A program made the position numbers and the translations under genes. The notes beneath the pieces were generated by a model, which saw only the letters and a list, made by a program, of their open reading frames with translations, had not been told where the DNA came from and made no database searches. Shown here in pieces: positions 1-10,113 of a DNA stretch of 64,000 nt. Where the stretch lies: NCBI RefSeq assembly GCF_905147045.1, contig NC_065906.1:10788001-10852000 (forward strand), given 5' to 3'. Each line of letters opens with the position of its first letter. The first letter of the stretch is position 1. Source of the stretch: Nymphalis io. Taxonomy: Eukaryota > Arthropoda > Insecta > Lepidoptera > Nymphalidae.

Positions 1-77
1 TTGTACCTACAAAATTGCAACATCATTTCATTTACCTAATTTTCAAAAATTGAAGGTTCACTTGTTTTTCTTTCTAG

Positions 78-100
78 AAACTACTCGAAAATATTTACAG
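78..100 (+). other. Micro-exon-like block with strong splice signals
   Basis: A pyrimidine-rich acceptor (cttgtttttctttctag) ends at 77 and a consensus donor GTAAGT begins at 101, leaving 23 nt that read KLLENIY in one open frame. The splice signals are textbook, but 23 nt is too short to assign and the preceding exon would lie outside the window. It could be a real micro-exon or a chance pairing. Confidence 0.2.
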
Positions 101-106
101 GTAAGT

Positions 107-1271
107 TCTGGTATAAAAAAATATTATCCTTATTTATATTTTGATGTAATTGGTCACGATCAAAACTTCAAAGTTTGTTGTACAAATGGACGCTGTCTGA
201 TTAAGTAATATGATTAAATTTGATTTAGGTCAGGACAATATTGTATCTAAATATCTTATACATAAATAACGATTTCCTTTTTTAACTTTGTAATCATCGA
301 ATAAACCTGGTTAACTAGAAAGTGCACTGCAAAAATTATAACTAATTCTTTTTTGTGATAGTAAATACAAAACACATTCTGAGGTCGCCTTCGCTTAAAT
401 ATTGCAATTATAAGGAAAAACAAAATGGCTTAGAACATTATTACTATAAACAAAATCTAATTGTCAATTTAATATGATGACGATAAATATGTCCCAAAAG
501 CTTAACCAAAGCCTCTCTGTTTAAGTACAAAGCTCGGAGCTTTTTCCTTCACACTTTTCATTCTTCTCCCTTCAATATCGGGAAGGTGGTCTTTTTTTGT
601 GACAATTTCATCTTAGAACAGATTCCTCAAGATTATTGACAGAAAAGCACGTGATACTTGATATAAGATTCAATTAGTCTATCTATTCTACCGTATTTTT
701 TAAAGCTTTTAATATTGTTTTTAGTATTGGTGATTGAAAATTTTAAAAACATGATAGTTACTCTGTAAAACCAATTATACTGCAAGCCCTTTGAAGTGGA
801 AGATAATAAAATTCACTCTATAGAACTCGTGTTGCCATCGAAATAACCAATAAAAGGGTTTTGAGAATCAATTCAGCAATTGTTACCATTTACAAATAAC
901 GATAAATCTTCGGGGTTCGTGTTTACAATTAAAACAATAGGCCTCGATGTGAATTTATTGTATGAAGGACCGAAGGCTTGTGCTATCCTTTGTCGGGATA
1001 CGTGCTCGGCCTGAAGGATGAGATGCCGAAATACTTCTAAGTGATTTTTATTACCACTTACAGTAGAAATACATTTGTATTCTCTGACTATTGGTTCAAT
1101 TAAGTATGTAAATAAAATTATATATCATAGAAAATAAATAATAATATTTTTATCAATATTTTCTTTTTAGTTACTACATTTACTTAGATGATTTCCATAT
1201 TCTATTGCGTACATTTACAGACGGTTTGTTTTTTTTAGCAATGATTATTGATTTTCAAAAATCTATCACCG
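107..1271. other. AT-rich sequence, no gene seen
   Basis: No recognisable coding exon, RNA gene or interspersed repeat. A pyrimidine-rich tract lies near 540-600. Confidence 0.5.
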
Positions 1272-1283
1272 GCCTGACCTGAA

Positions 1284-1508
1284 ACATTTTTTTAACGCTG
1301 GAAAAACGCGTTACGCGGTTCCCCCACGGGAACAGTGGGGCGGTATGTTGGGATCGCCGGTGTCCAAGGCGCCGAGTGCGCCCCGAACATCGGAATACCC
1401 ACTAAAAAACCAGCGGTATCCTTTCCGTCTTAACGAGGAGCGCCACGAGATCGCTTTCGCATGCTACCGTGACCCCTCTGACGGCCGGCCCGTCTATGCG
1501 GGCCTGTA
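1284..1508 (-). mobile_element. R1/Jockey-like LINE 3' end, truncated
   Basis: A GC-rich island in AT-rich surroundings. Its left end (gcgttacgcggttcccccac near 1310) matches the left end of the LINE copy at 6705-6974, which on the minus strand still encodes reverse-transcriptase C-terminus. This block is therefore the 3' terminal, probably untranslated, region of a minus-strand non-LTR element. It is flanked by gcctgacctgaa (1272-1283) and gcctggcctgaa (1509-1520), a probable 12-bp target-site duplication with one mismatch. The family name is inferred from the related copy. Confidence 0.6.
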
Positions 1509-1691
1509 GCCTGGCCTGAACCAACGCAACTAACTCAGAAGGATTTTTGTTCAACAATATTGTTGAATAAAACAATACTTTCTATCTCTGTCTTACGATT
1601 TCACATTTAACATAATGAACTGATTTTGATGAAGTTTGTTATAAAGCAAGCTTTAACCTCAAGGAAGGCTATTTTTTATACCTAGCATCTA

Positions 1692-1704
1692 TTCCCCCCC
1701 CCCT
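1692..1704. repeat. Poly-C tract
   Basis: A C-run of about a dozen bases in AT-rich DNA. A similar C-run occurs near 11247-11257. Confidence 0.8.
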
Positions 1705-1762
1705 TGTTTGACACGTTGGCGAAAAATAGTATATTTATATTTTAATCAGCTTGAGGTCATAG

Positions 1763-2073
1763 TTTTTTTTTTTTTTTTTTTATAGAATAGGAAGGCGGAC
1801 GAGCATATGGGCCACCTGATGGTAAGTGGTCACCAACGCTCTTAGACATTAGCATTGTAAGAAATGTCAACCATCGCTTACATATCCAATGCGCCACCAA
1901 CCTTGGGAACTAAGATTTTATGTCCCTTGTGCCTGTAATTACACTGGCTCACTCACCCTTCAAACCGGAACACAACAATATCAAGTATTGCTGTTTTGCG
2001 GTAGAATATCTGATGAGTGGGTGGTACCTACCCAGACGAGCTTGCACAAAGCCCTACCACCCTACCACCAGTA
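1763..2073 (-). mobile_element. Metulj-like SINE, near full length
   Basis: A minus-strand copy: the poly-T run (1763-1781) is the A-tail, followed by the reverse complement of the tail accacttaccatcaggtgg, the body, and the head ending about 2073. The head carries a small duplication of cctaccac (2052-2070). The short ORFs here (1889-2205) are shadows of the SINE, not genes. Confidence 0.88.
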
Positions 2074-3543
2074 GTTTCATTCCCAATGTGTGTTATGATC
2101 TTAAAATTAATTAGTTTTGTATTGTTATTTACTATACAAACGTATATTGTTATTTTAAAGAATATACATACATTGGACTTTAGAAAGTCATTTATAGTCG
2201 AGTAACTTTTACGTATATAAGCTCAAAATGTACGTTTCTCCGAACATACATCGTGAAGAAGAAGAAGCGACAGTCAGTACTTTTATTTTGAAATTAAATT
2301 TTGTATACTAACTTATAATAATTTACAATACCACAATTTATTTTAATAGTATTTTAATTTTAATTAAGTAAATTTTAACTGTGCATAATTTAATTTGTAA
2401 CAAGTTTTAGGTTCTATTATCCTCCTATATAAATTCTATGATTTTAATTTATATAATAAATCTGTATTTTTTCATGTAATTAATATTGATACGTAATTAA
2501 CTCTATTTGTGTAATTATATTTTGCAAAATATGTAACTGAGTGGATACCGGGTTTATATAATTACATGCTTAAAGATTATTTACTATTTCTAAGATTACT
2601 CCTTGTCGCTGTTGATATTTAAAATAAATAAATAAATATGTTTCTTAATAATTGACACTCAGTTCATTTCTTTTAATTTCACGTATAGCCAACCAACTTT
2701 TGCAAAAAAAATATCGTATTGATATCGGCTACAGTAACGCAAAGTCGAAAATAATAATAGATGGAAATATGACCGAGTGATTAAATTTAAAAATAGAATA
2801 TGTGAAATGCGATAATTGCTGGAGAATAGGATACAAACACGACAAATATTATATTGTACAATGTAATTCTAGTACAATAACACTGTCGAGGTAACAAATC
2901 TCTGAGAGCAATCAAATGGTTCGCTGATCCGAAATCTGCCGAGCAAAGACGGTACCATCTAAATATAAATTAATAAAGTGCTAGTATCATGAATATTTAT
3001 ATAATTCCATATTCGAAATTATGTGGTTATTTAACTTAAACAGTCGAGATGGCGATAACTGAGAACGTATCTAGAGAGATTTTATGTGCTATATTTGAGT
3101 TTATGATTTATCGGTGATGGAAGCCTATGTAGGGTGATATTCTGTCACATGTGTTTCCAACAAGGGTTCTGGTAACAAATTGTCACTTTATTGCAATCGA
3201 ATCGATGCTTGATCGTTGTCGTTTATCCGTTTTCCTGTTATTTAATTTAATTACCAACTATTGGTATAAAAGTTAACAATTAAGTTTATTTTGACATAAA
3301 GGTATACGTTAATATCATATCAGTTCGTTTCCGATCCGAATATATAAAATAGCCAACGTTGGATTGGAATTGAATCGGGAACGTATCATAATCGTTATAG
3401 GTTAGTAGAATTCGCACCCTGCATTACAATAGCGTCGAGGATTGAGCTCTAAACCCTCTCTCGAAAAGGCGACAAGATTTTAGCCAAGCAGTGCGACATT
3501 TAAAGGCTGTTGATTTTTCACTTGGTGATTTAATATGGACACG
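2074..3543. other. AT-rich spacer
   Basis: Low-complexity A/T runs and no recognised repeat, exon or RNA gene. Confidence 0.5.
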
Positions 3544-3769
3544 TTTACTGGTGGTAGGGCTTTGTGCAAGCTCGTCTGGGCAGGTACCACCCACACATCA
3601 GATATTCTACCGCAAAACAGTAGTACTTGGTATTATTGTGCACAACAGGTTGGTAACACATTGGCGTTGTAATTAATATTTCTGACCGTGCCAATGCTTA
3701 AGGGCTTTGGTGACCACTTACCATCAGGTGGCCCGTTTACGCGTCCGCCTATTGATTTTATATAAAAAA
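3544..3769 (+). mobile_element. Metulj-like SINE with internal deletion
   Basis: Head starts tttactggtggtagggc at 3544; tail and A-rich end reach 3769. About 80 bp of the middle (the ttccggtttgaagggtgagtg to cttagttccc part) is missing. A short ORF inside it (3491-3676) is not a gene. Confidence 0.85.
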
Positions 3770-4969
3770 GTATAAACCTCCTAGATACTTACATAGTGGA
3801 ATTTCTATCGACAAATAACAGTGTTCATACAATTGCTGTGCGAATGAAACAGTGTCGCAAGCCCGAGGGACATAACCTTAGATAGTACAGTTTGCAGCTC
3901 ATTAGCAGAGTTAGAAACGATTAATACCTCTTACAAATCAATGAACACGTTGAGGCATATTTAGTACTTAGTTTATACAGAAAACTCGTATAAAAGATAG
4001 CTATATGAGTGAACATTTTCAAACATTAATATATCCAGAGGATAAATTTGTGTTATAATAGTACCCGAGTCGTGTTTTTTTATCTTCATAGCTTTTTTGC
4101 TATTTAACGCTGAGCAGATTGCTATGTGACTTATGTTCGAAATATTGTTTCAGATTGAAACAGTAATATTGTTAACCCACGAGCGTATTGCTTACATTTT
4201 CGTAAGCGTTAATGAAATATACAAAATATTATATTCCGTTATATAATATTTTCATCTGAAATCATTTTTGTTAGATGATTCGAATAACGATGAAATTTCA
4301 TATCAAATTTATTGAAGGTAGAATATTTTGTTATTACCCTCAGGTGTCGGATTTCTAATCGTATTTTTTAATAAAAATTTTCATCTTTTACATTCATATA
4401 ATAGAATACTTTTGTAATAAGAAGCAATAGTTGCTATTTTGGGACTGTAAATTTCTGAAGCATTTTAATAGAGGCCCAACGTCGAATGAACAGATAAATA
4501 ATTACAACACATAATTTCTCTTTCAGCAATTCCAGTACCGCAGTGATTTCGTGGAATGTTCGAGAATATTCGAAAACAATAAAACGGTTGGACGATTTTA
4601 ATCCTTTGTCTTACGGACCGTTAAGGGATGTTTTTGCTTGATTAATCTAATTCCTCATCGGATTGTAATTGTTCACGTAATGTTAGCTGTCTCCTCTTAG
4701 AATTGTCTGTGGGATTTTCGACAACATTATCTAATATTGTCTACGGTGTTTTGATAGATAGAATTAGAATTACTGCCACCCTATTTATTATTGGCTAAAG
4801 TTCTTGTTTTAATAATATCGTTAGTTTGTCCTTTATTGGTCACTTTAAAATTGAATGAATTCTACACTGTTTTATTTCTTATATGAGTACCTTAATATAA
4901 CATGTTACAAAATATTTAATATTTACAACGAAATAATTAACCGTAATAAATTTAATTATCTTGTTTCAG

Positions 4970-5164
4970 GTACAACTTAAGAAATATAATATGTTCAATT
5001 AACATTCAGCCGGCATCGATTGGTGAGCGTTATAATTTCACTATAAACTTCCTGAAACATCTCAACCATTAGTCTGCGAATCCAGCGCAATTTACATAAT
5101 TTAATCTCCTCGAAGGACCCAATTTAGACAGTCTGACAGATGTAGGAACACCGATCGTATACGT
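4970..5164 (+). pseudogene. Exon-like block, unrecognised, two in-frame stops
   Basis: A strong acceptor (ttaattatcttgtttcag) ends at 4969 and a consensus donor GTAAGT starts at 5165. The 195-nt block in between has a protein-like frame beginning at 4971 (YNLRNIICSINIQPASIGER near the start, LLEGPNLDSLTDVGTPIVYV at the end), interrupted by TAG and TAA in the middle. Length divisible by three and matching edge phases suit a former internal exon. I do not recognise the protein. Chance is a serious alternative, and a minus-strand ORF (5069-5362) overlaps it. Confidence 0.22.
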
Positions 5165-5468
5165 GTAAGTAGATAAGCCAGTACACTCTAATAAATCTGA
5201 TGCTATATGATAAGTCGGGTTACATCTTGTAGAGAATAGACTTATAATTGGATTGGATCTTCGAGTTATAGAACATATTACAATTGTACATATAACAGTT
5301 TTTGGTATAATAGTTTGAATTGAATCAATAATTTCATGATAGGTGATAAAGAAAAATTGCATAAGAAAAGAAGTGCACTGAAAAAAGACTTTACATATAT
5401 AATATATGAATCACTTAACGTGTAGTTAAATATATATATGTCATTTATGTAAAACTATAATAATAATA

Positions 5469-5722
5469 TCCTGGGACAGTATTCACACACGGCCATCTGA
5501 TCCCAAATTAAGCAGAGCTTGTGCTATGGAAACCAGACAACTGATATATTACATATACTACTTTTTCTTTTTTTGTAAATACATACTTATATAGATAATT
5601 ACACCCAAACTCAGGACGAACAGACATGTTCATGCACATAAACGTTTATCCTGGGTGGGAATCGAATCCACAACCTTCGGCATGAAAGGCAAGTATCTAC
5701 CAACCATGCCAACCGGCTCGTC
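5469..5722 (-). mobile_element. SINE A (tRNA-like head), full length
   Basis: A minus-strand copy running from tail (atatcctgggacagtattcac) to the tRNA-like head, whose reverse complement carries the B-box-like ggttcgattcccaccc and an A-box-like tggcatggttgg. It shares body and head with the copies at 7216, 9861 and 58389. Confidence 0.85.
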
Positions 5723-6009
5723 AAATATAAATGTTTATGCTTCGCCGGTTGTTCTCAGATCCGAGATAATCGAATCGGTGGTTTTTGTCGTGTAAGTGTA
5801 AGGTTTCTGTATTGAATAAAAATGTTGACGTTAATTTGAGACTAGTTATGAGTATATAGTGTAATATACAGTGAATTTTATATTTTATTTTAGAGCACGT
5901 AAATACACGAAATATGCTTTATTAATCCTTATAATCTCAGTAGAAAATTAATTTGATATAATATTCTACATGAAACTCAATAAATAATTTCATATTTATC
6001 ATCTATATA

Positions 6010-6089
6010 AACTTGATGGAATGTATTATTCCGTCAAGTTCATACTTGTTATATAGTTTTTTTTACAAAACCATATAACAAGTATGAAC
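6010..6089. repeat. Two overlapping hairpins
   Basis: Hairpin 1 pairs 6010-6022 with 6028-6040 (13-bp arms, one mismatch, 5-nt loop). Hairpin 2 pairs 6038-6054 with 6073-6089 (17-bp perfect arms, 18-nt loop rich in T). They share three bases at 6038-6040. The structure resembles ends of small non-autonomous DNA elements, but no family is recognised. Confidence 0.75.
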
Positions 6090-6513
6090 AATTGAAATGT
6101 ATAAATTTCAAGCTATTTCATACAGTATATATATTTGATATTTGACGATTCGAAATAATATTCAGGTATTCTCTATATTATTACAAAGCATGATACGAGT
6201 CATTTCGTTAATTATCAAAACAAACTTAGCGGAGATAATTATTGTTCAACAGACAGAACTACAATACACCAGGTAACGGAATTGCTATGTTGACTATTTG
6301 ATATTACGCCTTTCAATTTAATTAACCGACTAGAAGGCATAATTAGAATTATGATTTCAGCCTGTATATATGTATGCATGTTCATCCGTTCCCGTATAAC
6401 TTCTAAGCTACTTATTTTATCATTTTGTATATGTATCGTTGGATGCGTCCTGGTTTTTGGCTGGTTATAAGTTATTTGAAGGCACTACATTTAATATGGT
6501 ACCATGTTTTTTT

Positions 6514-6630
6514 TCATCGTCAAGTATGAGATGAATAATAAACATGATAATTCATTTGTGCCAAGACGGGTTTAAATCCGTAATTTTAGATTAAAATTCA
6601 CGCCACCATTTCGACCCAATAGTTAGAGCC
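6514..6630 (-). mobile_element. SINE B fragment
   Basis: Contains catcgtcaagtatgagatga and the B-box-like region gacgggtttaaatccg in minus orientation, ending in a decayed head (cccaatagttagagcc). It represents only the 5' half of SINE B. Confidence 0.6.
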
Positions 6631-6689
6631 TTAGAAAAAATCTGGTATTGATTTTTTGCCGGTAAGTGAAACGATAGGTATGCGATCAG

Positions 6690-6989
6690 GTATTAATTGG
6701 TCCTTTTTTACGCCGGAATAACGCATTACGCGTTTCCCCCACGGGAACAGTGACATTTCCCGCCGTGCTATCTTGTGCAGGTACTTACTGAAGCAGCCGT
6801 GTCCAGTAAGTACCTGCGTCAACCTAAACGAGAGCGTGCCTCGTTTTCTTTTGACCCAGCGACTCAAGAGGGTACGTACCGCCTCCACTGTCACCAGGCC
6901 CGCTGTGGGGGACCCTAGACCCTCCTCCCATCGGGCTATCAGGGCTTGCTGGGCTAGAGCCCTGATCCGCCCGAGTATTAATTGGTCCT
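6690..6989 (-). mobile_element. 5'-truncated R1/Jockey-like LINE with 15-bp TSD
   Basis: The 15-bp direct repeat gtattaattggtcct at 6690-6704 and 6975-6989 flanks a 270-bp GC-rich insert. On the minus strand one frame stays open across the insert: it contains FRLTQVLTGHGCFSKYLHK and ARREM, typical of the C-terminal part of lepidopteran non-LTR reverse transcriptases. It then jumps into the 3'-terminal sequence shared with 1284-1508 and a short A-tail (ttttttac on +). The zinc-knuckle-like Cys/His residues expected after that block are absent, so the copy is 5'-truncated and internally deleted. It is not functional. Confidence 0.85.
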
Positions 6990-7215
6990 GTCAATGGTCA
7001 TTTCAAAGCTCAGAATAAGTTTATCTCAATAAACAATTATTAAACATTTTGAGAACCCTGGAAAGTAATAATTGGGTTATCAAATTATCCTAAAGTTTGG
7101 AATTTAATTGCACGCACAAGGGTTTTCGGACGAGTATTTCGTAAATATAACGTTATGTATTTAGTTGTGTATTGTCGTTGTTTTTATCACCATTAATATA
7201 AATGATGTAAGTTAG

Positions 7216-7464
7216 GCGGGCCGATTGGCGTAGTTGCCTTTCACGCCGAAGGTTGTTGGTTCAATCCCACCTTGGATAGATATTTGGTGCATGAACATCT
7301 CTGTTTGTCTTGAGTCTGGGTGTAATTATCTATATAAGTATGTATTTACAAAAGAAATGTAGTATATGTAGTATATAAGTTGTCTGATTTCCTTAGTACG
7401 AGCTCAGCTTAATTTGGGATCAGATGTGTGAATGATGAGTGAGATAGGACGTTATCCCAGGATA
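7216..7464 (+). mobile_element. SINE A copy
   Basis: Plus-strand copy from gggccgattggcgtagttgc through cgaaggttg and the B-box-like ggttcaatcccacc to cccaggatattatta. The head lacks the ggtagatactt segment present in the 9861 copy, so its A/B-box spacing is shortened. Confidence 0.83.
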
Positions 7465-8748
7465 TTATTATATTATTAATGTATCATAATGAAATATAAT
7501 TATATGTCAGCAATTGTCTGTTTTTTTGAGTTTGAAGTCGAGTTAATTAATTATTAAATAAAATTACATAAAGTTTCACACATCTACTGCAGCTATTACG
7601 GTTCCTATTTAATGACGGCTAATCACCATATCGAATTTAAAACTGACCAACGTTGATATGCTATTTTGATGCTTGTATCCTTCAAATGTCATAATATTAT
7701 AGTAAATATCGCATATCACTTTCTGACATTTGTTCTTACAAAATAGCTCTACTGTATCTGAAAATAATGTGTATCTTCCAAGCTAATATAAATGCGGAAG
7801 TTAGCTTGTTACGTCACGTCTGAAATATTCAACCGATCATTATGAATTTTTCAAGTATCTTGTGAGAAGTACAGAAAAGAATACAGGTTACCAAACATCT
7901 TCCTCTCCTTCTTCCATAGGGGCAGCGCGGTCAGAGCTAGCATAGTATTATTTATTATTATTTAATATATACTAAACATGCACAAATAGTTGATACAATG
8001 CTATTTCAACACGTACCAAGTCTGAAACAGTCAATACTAATTAACGAGGTCGCAACTGGACGTTGTTTCGAACTAAATTAAAATTTGTACGTGTGTGCGA
8101 TCAGTTCTGGGATTTCATTAAAACAGAAACACCGGTTTCTATAAAGTAATAATCCTGGTTTTGCTTCGGTAAGCGGATATTCTGAAACTCATTAAAATTG
8201 GTAAAGAACGACTTACCGGTTCCATTTCTAGCTGAAAACATTGGTCCCTAATTCACCTGACGAAATTACTACCCTACAAAGTCGATAGCAATCACTTTGT
8301 TTCTATTGAAGGTGTTTGAATAGAGGGTTTTATAAGCGTGTCTGGTCAACGGTCTCTATACGTGTCTATAAAGTAAATCTCTTGTTTGAATATAAAACAG
8401 TTTTCTATAAATTCCTGTAGAAGCTTTGTTGCTATAACATCGTAATCCTTAACGATATATTCCGACCTCGGTAGGACGTATCGAGATTGATCACTCAACT
8501 CTCCTTTCACTAAGTTGGGATTAGATATAAAACTTGAATCAGTGTTCGTTCCATGTAACGAAAATACTCACACTATACCTTAAGATGTAATTACTCCCAA
8601 CTAACTTCGTATGTACAGACGATTAAAGATTTTATGTCAATTTACTATAAAACACTTTTTACTATTGCCTATTCTCTGATTATTCAGAGAAAATTGTTGC
8701 TTCATACTGCGTACACAAAAAAATAAAATACATTTGTCTGTCTGTCTG
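7465..8748. other. AT-rich spacer with one decayed repeat
   Basis: 7838-7930 resembles an interspersed repeat also seen at 11150-11275, 36690-36790 and 59880-60005 (core gtacagaaaaga followed by a C/T-rich stretch). The rest holds nothing recognisable. Confidence 0.45.
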
Positions 8749-9076
8749 TACTGGTGGTAGGGCTTTGTGCAAGCTCGTCTCGGTAGGTACCACCCACTCA
8801 TTAGATAATCTACCGCAAAACAGCAGTACTTGGTATTATTGCGTTCCGTCTTAAAGGGTGAGTGTGCCAGTGTAATTACATGCACAATGAACATAACATC
8901 TTAGTTCCCAAGTTGGTAACGCAATGGCGATGTAAGCGATAGTTAACATTTCTTACAATACCAATGTCTAAGGGCGTTGGTGACCACTTACCATCAGGTG
9001 GCCAATACGATTCGAGATTTTTTATTGCAAAGGTAAGCGGACAACCGCCTACCTATGCAATAAAAAATCTCGAATC
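8749..9076 (+). mobile_element. Metulj-like SINE ending in a fold-back palindrome
   Basis: Standard head and body to ccatcaggtggcc at about 9003. Instead of the usual tail there is a palindrome: 9009-9040 pairs with 9045-9076 (32-bp arms with a few mismatches, 4-nt loop). The right arm (gtccgcctacc-like, then A-rich) looks like the normal SINE tail plus flank, so the left arm is an inverted copy of it. A tetranucleotide TCTG run (8737-8748) abuts the head. Confidence 0.85.
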
Positions 9077-9487
9077 TTGTAATATTTGTCTTGAAAGTTC
9101 TAGAAGAAAATTTAATAAAATTCACACATACCAAACATAAACCATTTACACGTGTGCGTACAATTAACAATTACTTCATTTATTGAATCGAGTGGTCGTA
9201 ATAAAGGTTCTGTATTACAAAATTAAATGATATTTAGATTAATCCACTCCATAATTAAGTCTTGTTCAGATAAATGGGTTCCCGATATTACTCGATTATA
9301 TGAACAACGCGTTGGAATTGTAAATCCAGTTTAGGCCGATATTATACTTGTAAATTATAAACAGTTCGGTCTCTTGCTATTGGATTAGATACAAGGCTAT
9401 ATAGATACGGAAATTTCAATATTTTGTCATTCAAGCTTATAATTAAGGAAGTTTGATCAATCAAATACTAAATATCAGCTATTGTTC

Positions 9488-9550
9488 GTGGTAAGGCCTT
9501 TTGCCGGTCTGGGTAAGTAATCACACAGTTATCACATATTCTGGGACACT
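9488..9550 (+). mobile_element. Diverged Metulj-like head fragment
   Basis: ggtaaggccttttgccggtctgggtaagt... then cacatattctgg aligns loosely to the Metulj head. Only the first 60 bp or so remain. Confidence 0.4.
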
Positions 9551-9576
9551 GGTGACGTATATTTCTGTGTTGTCTT

Positions 9577-9599
9577 TATATATATATATATATATATAT
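9577..9599. repeat. (TA)n microsatellite
   Basis: About 11 TA units. Similar short TA runs are at 18087-18105 and 37028-37050. Confidence 0.9.
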
Positions 9600-9860
9600 T
9601 TATAAATTCAAAAAACGGTTATCGTAGTTTTTTAAAAGTAATCTATCTACTATCTGCAAAATCCGACCCGTATCGGTTTGTAATTGGATTGAATTTAAAC
9701 TTGCTATGTATTTCATATATTATTTTCATATATTATATTGGGGCTTTAACCGCGATTACACTGTTTTAGTACTTTGTACATTTCGACAGATTTGAGTCTA
9801 TCGCGACGATCATTGCTGAAACTCTAAAATAATTAATAAATAATACTCTCCCCATTAATT

Positions 9861-10113
9861 AAGCCGGTTGGCGTGGTTGGTAAATACTTGCCTTTCACGC
9901 CGAAGGTTGTGGGGTCGATTCCCACCCAGGACAGACATTTGTGTGCATGAACATGTCTGTTTGTCCTGAGTCTGGGTGTAATTATCTATATAAGTATGTA
10001 TTTACAAAAGAAAAGTAGTGTATGTAGTATATCAGTTGTCTGGTTTCCAAAGCACAAGCTTTGTACAAGCTTTATTTGGGATCAGATGACCGTGTGTGAA
10101 ACTGTCCCAGGAT
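9861..10113 (+). mobile_element. SINE A, best copy
   Basis: The head has an A-box-like tggcgtggttgg (9869-9880) and B-box-like ggtcgattccc (9913-9923), 33 nt apart, as in a tRNA. The anticodon-arm region cctttcacgccgaagg resembles a tRNA-Val(CAC) arm; this is inference only. The body ends in cccaggatattattatt. The internal promoter would be read by RNA polymerase III. Confidence 0.87.

Noticed and set aside
5069..5362. 97-codon minus ORF
   Set aside because: No domain; overlaps the plus-strand exon-like block, and neither has independent support.
9861..9935. tRNA gene (A and B boxes present)
   Set aside because: It is the head of SINE A: the sequence repeats at five places with the same SINE body, and the acceptor stem does not pair.
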